The notes below the pieces were generated by a model, which was not told the origin of the DNA, did no database searches, and saw nothing but the letters and a program-made list of their open reading frames with translations. Shown here one piece after another: positions 1-11,225 of a stretch of DNA of 64,000 bases. Made by a program: the position numbers and the translations under genes. Numbering within the stretch: the first letter of the stretch is position 1; the number at the start of each line of letters is the position of its first letter. This DNA is from Dama dama (Eukaryota; Chordata; Mammalia; Artiodactyla; Cervidae): positions 15,535,001-15,599,000 of the forward strand of contig NC_083691.1 of assembly GCF_033118175.1 (NCBI RefSeq). Reading direction: 5' to 3'.

Positions 1-775
1 TCCTAAGAGGCAAATTTTAGCTTTGATAAGTTTAACATGGTTTTCGTATTATTTTGTTGATTTCTGCTTTTCCTTTATTACTTTTCCTCTACTTATTTTG
101 GATTTGATTTGCAATATTTTTCTAATTTCTTACTGTATAATCTTAGATCATTGATTTTAAACTTCCTTCAGTATAAAATTTAAAATATAGATTTCCCTCT
201 AAGCCCTGCTTCAGGGACATCCTCCACATATTATATGTTTTGTTTTATTTGTCAGTTAGTTTGAAATATTTTTTTTAAATTTTCCTTCTTTGAGACTTTT
301 TTCTTTGATCCAGGGGATATTTGAAGTGTGATGTCTATTTTCTAACTATTTTGTGGGTTTTTTCTATCAAATCATTGTTGATTTCTAAATCAAGTGTTGT
401 GATAGGAGAACATAATTTGTAAGATTTCAAACTTCCCCAAATTTTATGGCCTGGCATATGGTCTACCTTGGTGACTGATCAATTAGCCCTTGAAAATTAT
501 GGATTCTGCTAGTTTCAGATGTTGTGTTCTATAATGTTAATTAGATCAACTTGATTGATTGTGTTCTCCAAATATTCTACATCATTGTTTACATTTTGCT
601 TATTTATTGTGTAAAATACTGAGAAAGATGTGAAACCTCTCTATGGGTATGCATTTTGCCTATTTGTGCCTTAACTTATATTTTTTCCCTCATGTGCTTT
701 GATGCTTTGCTGTTATGTGTGCACACATTTAGGACTGTTATGCCTTTCTGATAAAGGACCCTTTTATTCAAATGA
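1..775 (-). mobile_element. Old L1 LINE fragment (ORF2 region), antisense
   Basis: Read on the plus strand this is the antisense of mammalian L1 ORF2. It has the characteristic run of phrases such as 'ttccctctaagccctgctt', 'gatccaggggatatttgaag' and 'atggtctaccttggtgactg', ending near 'acatttaggactgttatgcc'. The copy is badly decayed, with no open frame over 60 codons, so it is an ancient L1M-type remnant that continues beyond the left edge. Family membership is by recognition of the sequence; the subfamily cannot be fixed by eye. Confidence 0.85.
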
Positions 776-1872
776 AAGATGACCTTCAGTTATGAGACAC
801 GTAGTCAGAAGGTGAGCTACTCTATGTTCATGAAGCTGCCCAATTCCCGTGACAAGTTCTGAACCCGCATGTCTTGGTCTGTGGGGTCTGCACATTATTT
901 TGCCATCCTGTGTGGCCAGCCTACCTGTCCAGGGCTCACTCTCCCCACAGTCCTCTCTTCCCAGCTTTCTTCTTCCTCCCAGGGAAAGTCTGATGATTTG
1001 TACCATCATGGCCAATTAGCCTGTGCTTTTCCTCTTTGTTTTGTTTGTAAGGAAGCATGTCTAAGTCTCCTCTAACATGGGGAAAGTTAGGATCCTCCGT
1101 GATGCAGGCGGAGTACCACATGCTTACCTGTGTTCTTGCACTTAGCACACGGTATGTACCTGCGAGGCACGACCCCTAGGAACTGAAGTATCATCACCGA
1201 GAGCAGAGATGACTTGCTGCCCAGAGTTCTGTCACTGGTGCCTAGCACCATGCCTTGTGTCTAGTGATGCTCAGTAAAACTTTTGATGGACTACATGAGC
1301 TAGTGGCTCTTTCCCCTTTAAACACATTTATGGGACTCTCAGATGTTATTAATAGAAATGACCATGAAAATGTCTTGGATTCTGCAGCTAACTGGCCAGT
1401 GACTAAATGGTAAACTAGTGACAATCAGTCTAGAGTCGTGTGTCCCAGAGATCAACTAGAACCCCAGAGACTGAGAGCTTGATGGGAGGACGGCTCCAGG
1501 CAAAGCTTCACTATTTAGCCAACACCATTGCCTGTGCTCACAGAGTCTTCTGCAGCCACTGCCATCTGGTAGCCTCCTAACAGCTGTAGGTTTTGCTCCC
1601 CCAACTCCCAAGGCGAAGGGCTAGACTGTAAAAAAGAAGGCCCCAGTGCTTTGGGGATGAAAACAACAGTGTTATGTTTGACTCACAAGCAGTGTCAGAG
1701 GAAAACACTTCGGTCCTGGAAGATGCCACCTGCATGGTACACAAGACTGCATCCAGGATGAGCAATGCTGGAAGCTTCAAACTTCTTGTTAGGTTCTAGA
1801 CACAACTCTCCTTTCCTCAACCAAAGTGGAGGGATCATTGGAAACCCCAAGCTGGATGACATCGAGGTTGTT
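776..1872. other. Single-copy DNA without recognised gene
   Basis: No repeat family or coding region is recognised with confidence. A stretch near 1225-1290 resembles the 3' end of a MIR ('tgcctagcaccatgcc' followed by 'ctcagtaaaac'), but it is too short to call. The open frames here are under 85 codons on both strands and show no domain. Confidence 0.5.
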
Positions 1873-2085
1873 GTTGTTTAGTTGCTCAATGGTGTCTAAC
1901 TCTTTTACAACTCCATGGACTGTGGTCCACCATGCTCCTTTGTCCATGGGATTTCTCAGGCAAGAATACTAGAGTGGGTTGCCATTTCTTCCTTCAGGGG
2001 ATCTTCCTGATCCAGGGACCAAACCCAAGTCTCCTGCATTTGTAGGCAGATCCTTTACCCACTGATTCACCAGAGAGGTTCAGAT
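1873..2085 (-). mobile_element. Bov-tA SINE
   Basis: The antisense of the ruminant tRNA-Glu-derived SINE. The plus strand shows 'gttgtttagttgctcaatgg', 'ccatggactgtggtcc', 'aatactagagtgggttgcc' and 'aggggatcttcctgatcc', and ends in the tRNA-like head with 'cctttacccactgattcacc'. It is diverged, so it is not among the youngest copies. Confidence 0.95.
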
Positions 2086-2829
2086 GACTTTAAGCTACTT
2101 GTTTCTTAAATGAAGGAAATAATACCTATGTTCTTGTTCAAGAAACCACTTCTCCACAAATATTTCCACCGTGTTTCCTCAGTTTTCGAAATATCCCCTA
2201 GCAGAAAAGAACCGAGAGGGTTTTATGGCAAATCAGCCCCTGAATCATTTCAAGATGATCCCTTTCCTCCATTCTTTGTAGAGCTGCTCTCACCGAAGCA
2301 AAGGTGAAAGTGCAGATTTAGAATTCTTGAGAAGTAATTACACATAAGGGTTCCACATTTTCTGGGGGAAACCCATTCCCATTGGCATTGATCTTTGAAT
2401 ATTTTAGGTGGTGACACTCAGGGTTCGGCAGAGAAGACAGTGTTTTAGTGATAGGAATTGAGAACCACTGAAAGTTGTTTTTCTTTCCCCAAAAGTCTTC
2501 CTCATCTTTCTTAATGGCCCTCTCCTGGAGCTAAAATTCCTGGAATTACTCATTCTTCCAGATTAAGACCTTGAAAACTACTGTTATACACTAATTTGTG
2601 TCAACAAACAAGTGCTTAATCTGTGTTGTGTTCTGAACAAATTCAAACTAAATTCACTCCCCAGGCCTCTTCTGAGCAGTAGGGTAGAGATGAAGGACAT
2701 TGAGTAGTACTTGCTAACAGCGCCCACACGCACTCATTCATGGAGAGACAGAGAAAGAACACAAACAGAGCTCAGAAGAGAGCCAGCATTTATTATTAAT
2801 AATGCTATGCTGCACTTGAACCTCAGATA

Positions 2830-2871
<42 letters not shown>

Positions 2872-4405
2872 TATATACATTTTTTTGTATAAGGATGTCT
2901 GTCCTGAGCAATATCTGATAATGCTAAGCAGAGAGAGAAAGTTGGAGACCAGAGAGAAAAGGAGAGCAAATTGGAGCTAAAATCCAAAGTCTCTTCTCAC
3001 TTCCAGCCTGGTGTTTATTTCACTATATTGTGCCATTTCACTCCAAAGATATATGGACCTGCCATCCTGTGTTCTGATAAAATTCACGCTGAAGATGAAA
3101 AGAAGCAAGCTTGTTTTATCTGCCAAGTGGTGTTCATTCATTCATTGCCCTTGGAAAGCTTTTCAGGAAACACCCACACTCACGTTGGTCCTGCGTTGGA
3201 TGCCCAGCAAAGTCAGGGAACCCAGGCAGCCCAGCCTTGAGGGACTTAAAGATCACATCATAGCCGCAGGGCCGCTGCAGAGAGATGGACCCCAGACAGC
3301 TGTGGCTGGGCCCGTGAGAACAGAGCAGACGCACAAGGCAGCCACAGCCTCCCTGGGAGGGACAGAACAGAGTGGACATCCTGCGAGGCCACCGCGCAGG
3401 AGGAGGACCGGCCCTGGTGTCCATCTCACTGCAGGGCCCCGCCTTCAGGTGATGCTGGGCCGGCAGCCTCTCTTTATCTCTGGAAAGTCCTCAGACCAAG
3501 GTCAGAAAGCAGTGATTGTCTCAGGGCAATTCCTGAAGACCACCCAGGAGTTCCCACAGAAAGCTACGCACCATCTGGTTGGAACCAGGAACACATTTGC
3601 TGAACACAGAGCTGGTGGAAGACGCCGGCCGGAGAAGGAGGCTAGGGTTTATCTTGTGAGATGTAGGGGGAGCATGTCCCTAACATCCCTCCACCAGCGG
3701 CTCTTCTGCAGAGGAAGAAACCAGAAAAGAGCTGATTCCTCTCGGTGCTAATAGTGGAGGAAGACCAGGACGGGACCCACGGGGCTGTTTCATTCCAGCC
3801 AGAAGCTCTGGAAGCAGGGAGGTTTCTGACTGCAGGTTCAAGAGGCGTGGGCTTAGGGGACAGCTGCTCTGTCACCAGCCAGCTCTGAGACCTTCTCTGC
3901 TTGCTCCAACATAAAACAAGGAGCTACCGCAGGTCAGTGGATTTTCAAAGTGGGTTTCCTGGAGCCTGGAGCTTCCTCTAGGAGCAAAACAGGAGGGGGA
4001 ACAGTGAGCCCAGCACCCCGCAAAAGGCAGCCTTCCCTTCAAGCCCCTCCCAGCAGAGGTGAGACATGGAGCAACTGTATAAACTGAGGTTCCTTATAAA
4101 TGTCTTGTGAAAAAGTCCCCCTGCTAAGAAATACGTGAAAATGCTAGTCTAAGAGATACTAATTCATTCAATGAATTTGAGATTTTCTTTGTTTTTCATC
4201 TTGTTTTTCATCTTTTCAAAGTCAACTTTTTCACATTTAAATTAGACATTAAGGATGAAAGGGAACAAGATTATTGTGTGACAAAATTGAGGGCCATCGA
4301 CAGCCATCACTGTCCTGTTGGGGATGGTGACAAGTGGGAGATTCCAGGGCACTTGTGAGTTGCATTGTAAGTTTCATGCACTGAAGATTAAGTCTCAGCA
4401 TCAGG
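2086..4405. other. Single-copy block with a TA microsatellite and a GC-richer patch
   Basis: About 2.3 kb with no recognised transposon. It holds the TA repeat at 2833-2869 and a GC-richer patch around 3180-3650. A 246-codon open frame spans 3011-3751 on the plus strand. It has low-complexity Arg/Gly/Pro-rich stretches, no domain I recognise and no splice or start context that argues for a gene. I treat it as a chance frame. Confidence 0.5.
2833..2869. repeat. (TA)n microsatellite
   Basis: An uninterrupted TA dinucleotide run of about 18 units, followed by 'cattatatacat'. It is likely polymorphic in length. Confidence 0.97.
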
Positions 4406-4621
4406 AAGTGAAGTGTGAGTCAGTCAGTCGTGTCTGACTCCTTGTGACCCCATGGACAGTAGCCCACCAGGCTCCTCTGTCCATGGGGATTCTCCAGGTA
4501 AGAATACTGGAGTGGGTTGCCATTTCCTTTTCCAGGGGATCTTCCCGACCCAGGGACTGAACCCGGGTCTCCTGCATTGCAGCCAGAGTCTTTACCAACT
4601 GAGCCGCCAGGGAAGCCCCTG
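4406..4621 (-). mobile_element. Bov-tA SINE with 9-bp target duplication
   Basis: A near full-length antisense Bov-tA. It runs from 'gtcagtcagtcgtgtctgac' through 'gactgaacccgggtctcctg' to the tRNA-like head 'gagccgccagggaagcccc'. The 9-mer agcatcagg occurs immediately before (4397-4405) and after (4622-4630), consistent with a target-site duplication. A short open frame across it is SINE-derived and not a gene. Confidence 0.96.
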
Positions 4622-4630
4622 AGCATCAGG

Positions 4631-5238
4631 CCAGGTAACAGAGGATGGGAGGAGGAAAGACTGATGGAGTAATCTCGACACAGATGCCCTGGTTCTGAGC
4701 AGAGGCACTGGGTATTTAACAAAGTCCAGACTTGGGTGGTGTTCAGAGCAGACTAGATGCTGAAAGGCAACCAAGGACCCAGGAACCTAAGCAGATACAC
4801 CAGCAGCCTGGGGGCTCCAGGAAGGAAGGTTTCCATGGCCAGGAGCTCATGAGACCCCAGCAAAGCTAAGGGAGAGCCACACAGAGGTCAGTGCCCGGGC
4901 TTCTGTTCTGCGTGAGGATACCTGGGCTTGTTTGAAAATCAGGCAGAGTTTGGCTCTCCCCTGTAGAAGGCACCCTCTGATGTCAGGTGAGAAGGGCCCT
5001 GCAGAGAGGGATCGGAGCTTGGAGCCCCGACTTCCACACTTGCCAACATCTTTATGATGGCCACCCCTAGACCTGCTTCTCTTTTATTAATTTCCTCCTG
5101 TAATAAAAACATTGGGTAATAACACAGAAATTATTGCTATTATTAATTTCAGTTATTGGTATCAAAAAAACCAATAGAATATACAGTTCTGTGAAGAGTA
5201 AAGAAAATTAAATTATTTAGATGCCAACATATATTCAG
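4631..5238. other. Single-copy DNA, nothing recognised
   Basis: Unique-looking sequence between two Bov-tA copies, AT-rich from 5080 onward. No repeat, exon or RNA gene is visible. Confidence 0.5.
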
Positions 5239-5447
5239 ATGTGCTCCAGTCATTCAGTCTTGTCTGACTCTTTGTGACCCCATGGACTGTAGCCCGCCAG
5301 GCTCCTCTGTCCATGGGACTCTCCAGGCAAGAATACTGGAGTGGGTAACCTGTCCCTTCTCCAGGGGATCTTCCCGACCCAGGGACTGATCCTGGGTCTC
5401 TCCCACTGCAGGCAGATTCTTTACCGTCCGAGCCACCGGCGTGGCTA
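5239..5447 (-). mobile_element. Bov-tA SINE
   Basis: An antisense Bov-tA with all modules: 'cagtcttgtctgactctttg', 'ccatgggactctccaggc', 'gatcttcccgacccaggg' and the tRNA-like end 'accgtccgagccaccggcg'. Confidence 0.96.
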
Positions 5448-5974
5448 CACTGCCTAACATGTAAATACTACGGTAGTTTTGTCCTACAAATAGGCTGTAG
5501 ATAAACGACTTCATCTGGGGGCAGGTTAAGCGCTGTGGTCTTTGGAAAAGTAAAGCATTCAAGAGGGGCTTTGCTCTATTGTTTTTCTTTCTACCCGATT
5601 CTAGAGGAACCAAAATATGTGTCAAGTTCAAAATACAGTTTTGTCTGGGGGCTCCAGGCCTGCTGTTTCAGGCAGCTGGCAACAAGGAGTTTGCTAAAAA
5701 TTTTTACATGAACTCATTCTGTGTGCTTTCAGACCAAAATGTTTCTGCTTTTATTTTAACTCATGACTTTAAAATGAATGACACGGCTTAGGGACTAATA
5801 AAGATCAACCATAGAATGGGAAAAGAAAAACAACCAGAAAAAAACAGCTCAGACCTTATATTGTGCTGGAATTCATTTAAGCATATAATGAGGAACGTCC
5901 ACAGGCAAACCACCCGGTAAAACAAAAGAAAGATTCCATATATATGCGCAAATATACGATATTTGTTTTTCTCT
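5448..5974. other. Single-copy DNA, nothing recognised
   Basis: AT-rich single-copy sequence with no recognised repeat or coding region. Its right end borders an inverted L1 insertion. Confidence 0.5.
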
Positions 5975-6330
5975 TTCTAGCCCCAGTTTGAGTTCCCCGA
6001 GTCACACGGCAAATTTCCACAGGGTATCTGTTTTACATATGGGAGTGTATGTGCTTCCACGCTATTCTATCCATTCGTCTCACCCTCTCCTTCCTCCCCT
6101 GCCCCAGCCGTGTCCATCAGTCGGTTCTCTATGTCTGCATTTCCATTGCGGCCCTGCACATAGGTTCATCAGTACCAAACCTAGTGAGATGGGAAAGGCT
6201 GGGAGATGGGAGGGAAGTTCAACAGGGAGGGCACACATGTACACTTATGGCTAATTCATGTTGATGTATAACGGGAATCACACCAATATTATAAAGCAAT
6301 TATCCTTCAATTAAAAATAAATTACTTTAG
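5975..6330 (+). mobile_element. Ruminant L1 (L1-BT-like) 3' end with 5' inversion
   Basis: The right part (about 6175-6330) is the sense 3' end of a ruminant L1: 'gggagatgggagggaagttc', 'ggctaattcatgttgatg', 'aaagcaattatccttcaatt', then an A-rich tail. The left part (about 5975-6165) is the antisense of the segment immediately upstream in the same family: 'gagttccccgagtcacacgg', 'attcgtctcaccctctcc', 'ggttctctatgtctgcat', 'aggttcatcagtacc'. A 5' segment inverted against a sense 3' segment is the mark of twin-primed L1 integration. No confident target duplication was found. Confidence 0.85.
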
Positions 6331-6612
6331 AAAAGAATAAAGAAACACTCTCCTGAATATTAAAAGACAACTGATAGCAGACACACACCATGAAAAAGCA
6401 AAAACTGGAAAAAAGGGTTTGGGGTGAGATAAGTATCCTTAACATCTGTTTCATTAAAAAGAAAATCATTTTAAATGCTCTCAAGAGAGCCCCTCCCCCA
6501 AACTCATTAAACGAAGCCATTGCTTTTGCAGGTATCTGGCTTACTATGTCTGTGGGGTGCAGACAAGAAACACAGCCCTGAACAAAACACTTCCTGTACT
6601 GGGTGAACTGTG
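6331..6612. other. Single-copy DNA, nothing recognised
   Basis: A short unique stretch with a few A-rich runs. No exon or repeat is recognised. Confidence 0.5.
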
Positions 6613-6800
6613 GGCTTCTCAGGTGGAGCAGTTGGTGAAGAATCCCCCTGCCAACGCAGGAAACACGAGCTTTATCTCTGGGTCAAGAAGATCCCCTGGA
6701 GGAGGAAATGGCAGCCCACTCCAGTGTTCTGGCCTGGGAAATCCCATGGACGGAGGAGTCTGGATGACTAGATTCCTTGCGAACACAACTGAACATGCCC
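6613..6800 (+). mobile_element. Bov-tA SINE, diverged
   Basis: Sense Bov-tA: 'gggcttctcaggtggagcag', 'aagaagatcccctggagg', 'cactccagtgttctggcctg', 'cccatggacggaggagtc'. It carries many substitutions and lacks the usual 3' end. Confidence 0.92.
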
Positions 6801-7410
6801 GCACACTGGGTGAGGTTGTCTTCTTGTTTGCCTGACTGTGACCTCCAGCTTAAAAACTGTTAACTGAATAGGTTCTTGAGAATGTTAGTTGAATGAATGC
6901 ATGAACAATTAGTGACGAAGGATGACTTTTCCTTACTGGTGCTTCTCGGTGCTGGGTTGCTATAGGAAAGCAGAAGATTCTTCCAAACTCCCGGGTGATT
7001 AGCTTCTGCCTTAAAAACCTGAGATTAACTCATTGTTATTGGAACAACATGACCACACATTTTTATGTTCCAGATGTTTTCTGACTATGAGAGGTAAAAC
7101 AGGGCACAATCACTCAAGACACAGCTCTGAATTTCCCAAGTTTGGTTTGCACACACAGATGCCCCAGGGCTCAGGATGAGGCATGCCTCGAGGGAAAAAT
7201 AAATCCTCCATGGCAGCCACTCTGCTTCAATCCTGATCCAAGAAAGCTCCTTTGACTCCCTGTGCACGTAGGCTCCGTGGAGCAACTGGGTCCCTCCAGG
7301 GCTTGAGCTTCGTCTTCTCCTTTGGGAAACCCAGCAAGCCAACTTCGGCTCATCCTCAGCCATGGTCATGCCAGGAGAGGTTCCATTCTCTGCAAGACAG
7401 TCTGAGTACA
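6801..7410. other. Single-copy DNA, nothing recognised
   Basis: No transposon recognised. A 115-codon minus-strand frame (7085-7432) runs into the simple repeat and has no recognisable domain, so I do not call it a gene. Confidence 0.5.
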
Positions 7411-7620
7411 CTTGATTCTGTCTCTCTCTCACACATACACATACATACTTGATTCCATGTCACACACACACACACACACCCCTAATTCCATCTCTCTCTC
7501 ACACACACACACATACTTGATTCTATCATACACACACATACCTGATTCCATGACACATACACACACACACACACGCATATCTGATTCCATCTCTCTCTCA
7601 CACACACACACACACACACG
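7411..7620. repeat. CA-rich compound minisatellite
   Basis: About six variant units, each with a unique core close to 'cttgattccat', then (tc)n, then (ca)n of variable length. The cores lie near 7411, 7450, 7483, 7518, 7543 and 7580. The array is a nested structure: a minisatellite whose unit contains a microsatellite. Open frames through it on both strands are artefacts of the repeat. Confidence 0.93.
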
Positions 7621-7647
7621 TTTGCACCAAAGAGTTATAAGCACATG

Positions 7648-7975
7648 TCTCAGTCCACTCATGCTGCTATAACAAAAAGACTACAGATTGGGTGGTTCAA
7701 ACAGCAAATATTTATTTCTCAAAGTTCTGGAGGCTGGGAAGTCTGAGATCTGGGTGCTGACACTGACAACAGTCCACTTCCTGGCAGCCTTCTTCTCACT
7801 GTAACACACAGCACGAAGAGGCCCAGGGGCTCTGGAAGGGCACTGATCCCACGTAAGGGCTCTGTCCCCATCATCTCATCACCTTCCAGAGGCCCCATCT
7901 CCTAACACCACCACCTTGGTGGTTAGGCTTTAACAGATGAATTTTGAGGGCTCACAGATATTGTCTATAGCACAA
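7648..7975 (-). mobile_element. ERVL-MaLR LTR (MLT1/MST-like), antisense
   Basis: Plus-strand phrases 'catgctgctataacaaaaag', 'gattgggtggttcaaacagc', 'tatttatttctcaaagttct', 'ggaggctgggaagtctgag', 'aggccccatctcctaacacc' and 'gatgaattttgagggctcac' match the antisense of MaLR-class solo LTRs. This is a non-coding old LTR. The subfamily needs a library search. Confidence 0.8.
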
Positions 7976-8713
7976 GTCTGAAAAAAATGAAATGATACTT
8001 TCTTCATGCTTTAAAAACCCAAAATCAGCACCTCTAAGTTCACTAGTACAGATACCTGTCAAAACAAAACAGACAATGGGTAAAAGTTCAGTAATACAGA
8101 TACTTGTCAAAACTAAACAGACAATGGAAAGATGCTCAGAGCAGATGTTTTTCTGCTAGGATTACTCTTATGGCCCAAGAGAAGTATTTCTCACAAAATA
8201 ATGGCTAAGATACCCTTTTAACAATCTCAGCCTCAAACCATCATGGTTTGGGCTTTCAATCACTATACTACAGAAAGTAAGTTTGCTGAGAGATGATAAG
8301 GCAAGAGCAGAGAAGCTGCATAATGGATTAGTCCATAAGATAATGGATTTGAGTTACACAATCCTAAGTAATTGCTTTTTAACCATTGACATTTCACATT
8401 AAAATTCTTTTGCCCATGGATCATTGCATAAACTCATCGTGACCTCATCATATCTCCACTGTGAAGATCGAGCTTATTCAGTCCAGATTTGGGGCTCTCA
8501 AGCACATTCAGTTAGTAGAGTACTTGAAAGTCATAGCACTCCATATAGCACATCATGGAGTGTTCATTCATAGGTAATTCTATTATACAAACATAAGAGA
8601 TGCTTGTCTTGTATGCATGCATTATGGTCTTTCAATCATGAGAATGGGCATCCAAAAATAATCACGTGGGCCTGAGTATTTTGATGAATAATTTGTTGAC
8701 TCCTCAAAGCCTT
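7976..8713. other. Single-copy DNA with a 48-bp tandem duplication
   Basis: No mobile element recognised. It contains the partial tandem duplication listed at 8047-8130. Confidence 0.5.
8047..8130. repeat. Two-copy tandem duplication, 48-bp period
   Basis: The sequence starting 'tacagatacctgtcaaaac' at 8047 recurs at 8095. About 34 bp match, with two substitutions. The unit continues into non-duplicated sequence, so it is a simple local duplication. Confidence 0.85.
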
Positions 8714-8725
8714 CAAGAAATGATT

Positions 8726-9029
8726 ATGAAAGTGAAAGTTGCTCTTTGTGACCCCATGGACTATACAGTCTATGGAATTCTCTAGGCCAGAATACTGGAG
8801 TGGGTAGAGCCTTTCCCTTCTCCAGGGGATCTTCCCAGCCCAAGAATCGAACCCAGGTCTCCCACATTGTAGGTGAATTCTTTACCAGCTGAGCCACAAG
8901 GGAAGCCCAAAAATACTGGAGTGGGTAAGCTATCCCTTCTCCAGTGGATCTTCCCGACTCAGGAGTCAACCTGGGATCTCCTGCATTGCAGGCGGATCCT
9001 TTACCAACTGAGCTATCAGGGAAGCCCCC
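8726..9029 (-). mobile_element. Bov-A2-type dimeric SINE with 12-bp target duplication
   Basis: Two Bov modules lie in tandem in antisense. The first ends 'gagccacaagggaagccc' near 8908, and the second has its own 'aaatactggagtgggtaagc' and tRNA-like head ending 'ctatcagggaagcccc'. The 12-mer caagaaatgatt flanks it exactly (8714-8725 and 9030-9041), which fixes both ends. Confidence 0.96.
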
Positions 9030-9041
9030 CAAGAAATGATT

Positions 9042-9916
9042 GTAATAAACCCTAAAACAGAGAAAAAGCTCTGCATCAGATAATCAACTCTCTGTGTGTT
9101 TGTATGTGTGAGTGTTGAGAGAGGGACAGAAAGAGAGAGAGACAGTTGGGAAAATATAATTACTATGGGCACAACTCTAGATACGCTGGTAGAATATGAG
9201 AGCCTCACAAAACATTGCCTAATAGCAAAGAAGCTTCTATGACTATAGCTCACAAAATTATAAATGATTGCACAATTCTTTAATATTGGAACTAGGCACA
9301 CCTTTGAACGAACATTCTCTTCCAGCCACTCTAGAAGAGTACCAGGCTTCTTTGATGGAGCATTTCCTCTCATCCACCCCAAAAGATTACATACAGACTG
9401 TGCTTTGAAGGAGCCTGAAATCTGAGACCAGACACTTACAGTGGTGAAGTAATATCACCTAAACCACATGTAGAAATGCGGTCTTGCAGAGAGATGAATA
9501 AAGAATAAATGTTCTGGTAATTCAGAGGAGGTGATCAGGAAGACCATAGACTTAACATATTATCAAAAGATGACACTACCAAACTTATAAAAGAAATAAT
9601 GAACTTGAACTCTACAAGGTTGGTTGATTTTGAAGGGAAACAGAGAGGCAGTGCAGGTGGAGACAACAGCAATGATCAAAGACTAGAAGCAATGCTGCAC
9701 AGAGTCTGTTTGTTCCCGACTCAGTGAGTGACCCTCTCTGACCAAGGACTGTGTCCATGCAAGCTGGTAACTGCTCTAGGGCAAGTCTGATGCAGTGCAC
9801 GAGTGAACCTGCCTATTGCATCCAGAAAACAGTACAGTTATTATTTCAATGGTATATAGATACGATATAGAAAATTTCTCATATATTGATGTCATCATCA
9901 AAACTTCCATAGCTTC
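9042..9916. other. Single-copy DNA, nothing recognised
   Basis: AT-rich unique sequence with a short GT/GA-rich stretch near 9090-9145. No repeat family or exon is recognised. Confidence 0.5.
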
Positions 9917-10350
9917 TTGATGTGTCAGTTAAGGAATTTTGGACTCATGACAGAAAACCCAAAGTACTGGCTTTGGCAAAGCAGGAGGTGTATTTTGAGT
10001 GTCTTTGATCCAGCAGCTGATTGGAATTGTCAGAGTTCTGTCTATGTTCATCTCTCAGTCTTTCTTTCCTCCATGTTGGCTTTCACTCTCAATTTCTATG
10101 CAAAGGCAAGATGTAAGATCTTCTGAGTTTCAGGAAAAGCAGAAAGGGAACATCTTTCTAATAGAGCACCATGCGAGTCTTGGAGTTCCTCAGGTCTGAT
10201 GCTTCCTAGAGTGCATGTTCAGAACTGAATAGTCATGGATGCCCAGTGAGGAATTTCTTCCCTAACTGGTCGGGTCTGGGGCACCCTCTACAAACCTATC
10301 TGAGCTACTATCTGAGAATGAAAGAGTGATAGAGACCCAGGGAAATCCAG
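9917..10350 (+). repeat. Possible ancient interspersed repeat, family unassigned
   Basis: Segments such as 'ccaaagtactggctttggca' and 'ttctttcctccatgttggct' resemble an old mammalian interspersed repeat I have seen, but I cannot name the family. It could also be ordinary single-copy DNA. Short open frames here are not convincing genes. Confidence 0.35.
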
Positions 10351-11029
10351 GAGTCTGCAGCGAGGAAAAGATGTGATTCTGGGAAGGAAAAACACAACTG
10401 TCCTATGCTTTGTTGCCATATTCCAGAGCCTGACTCCTTCAGGAAACTCCAGACTCCATGCTCACACCTCTGTCTTGACTCTTATGCTAATGACCCTCCA
10501 GATGGACCCTGTCCTGATCCAGCTTCTCAGCAAAGAGTTGTGAGCTCCACTCTGATATCCATCAATGACATGTGCTTCTGTAAATGCCACACCTACTGCA
10601 TGGCGCCTGAAAAATAACGCTGAGAATCAGGTGAAGGCCTTTCATATCCTCACAGAAGTCACGGAGGGCCTTTCTGCACAGAGTGCATGAGACGTTCTAG
10701 GTGGTCACTCAGGCAAGAGCATGGAGGGGAGTGGGGACAAGAAGAGACCTGGTGACCTGCCATGAGTTTGGTTTGTTGATGAGCGGCTTTGCAACTTACA
10801 AAATGGGAGGGGCTGAAAGGTGGAAGAGTAAAGGCCAAGTTTACTCAGAATGAAAGATGGAAAAATCATGGAAAAAGTACTGGAAAAATCGTGGGAAAAG
10901 TACTAGTAAAAGGGAAACCAGAAGACAAATCCATTTGGGAAAAAAGTAAACAAATTTAATTTTGATTTGATGAGTTTAAAGGGATAATGGGCCATCCAAC
11001 CAAAAATGTCTGAAAGGCACAGAGACGTC
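10351..11029. other. Single-copy DNA with a 23-bp tandem duplication
   Basis: No gene recognised. A 70-codon frame at 10405-10617 is Cys-rich but has no identifiable motif spacing. It contains the duplication at 10859-10904. Confidence 0.5.
10859..10904. repeat. Two-copy 23-bp tandem duplication
   Basis: Two adjacent 23-bp units, 10859-10881 and 10882-10904, both beginning ggaaaaatc and ending aagtact. They differ at two positions. Confidence 0.9.
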
Positions 11030-11225
11030 TGTAACTTATTGAGCACAGATTCTGTGCCAAGAATTTTACAAGACTTATTTCTAAGCCCTGCAATAATCCT
11101 GTAAAGTAGATATTTTTGCTCTCATTTTATATAAAAGTGGAGACAGAGAGATTCGTTATCTTGCTCGGCTTGTGAGAGGCAGAGCTGGAATTTGAGCAAA
11201 AGGTCTGTCTCACTTCAAAGTCTGG
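11030..11225 (-). mobile_element. MIR SINE, antisense
   Basis: Antisense MIR layout: 'taacttattgagcacagatt', 'ctgtgccaagaattttac', 'attttatataaaagtgga', 'ttgctcggcttgtgagaggc' and 'agagctggaatttgagc'. These correspond to the usual 'tgtgccaggcac', 'cattttacagatgagga', 'ggtcacacagc' and 'gctgggattcgaacc' blocks. Confidence 0.85.

Noticed and set aside
3011..3751. A 246-codon open frame on the plus strand
   Set aside because: It has no recognised domain, Arg/Gly/Pro-rich GC-driven composition and overlapping frames on the other strand. Length alone is not enough in GC-richer DNA.
7411..7620. Regularly spaced repeats that could suggest a CRISPR array
   Set aside because: Units are (tc)n(ca)n with variable spacing and no unique spacers, and the host is a mammal.
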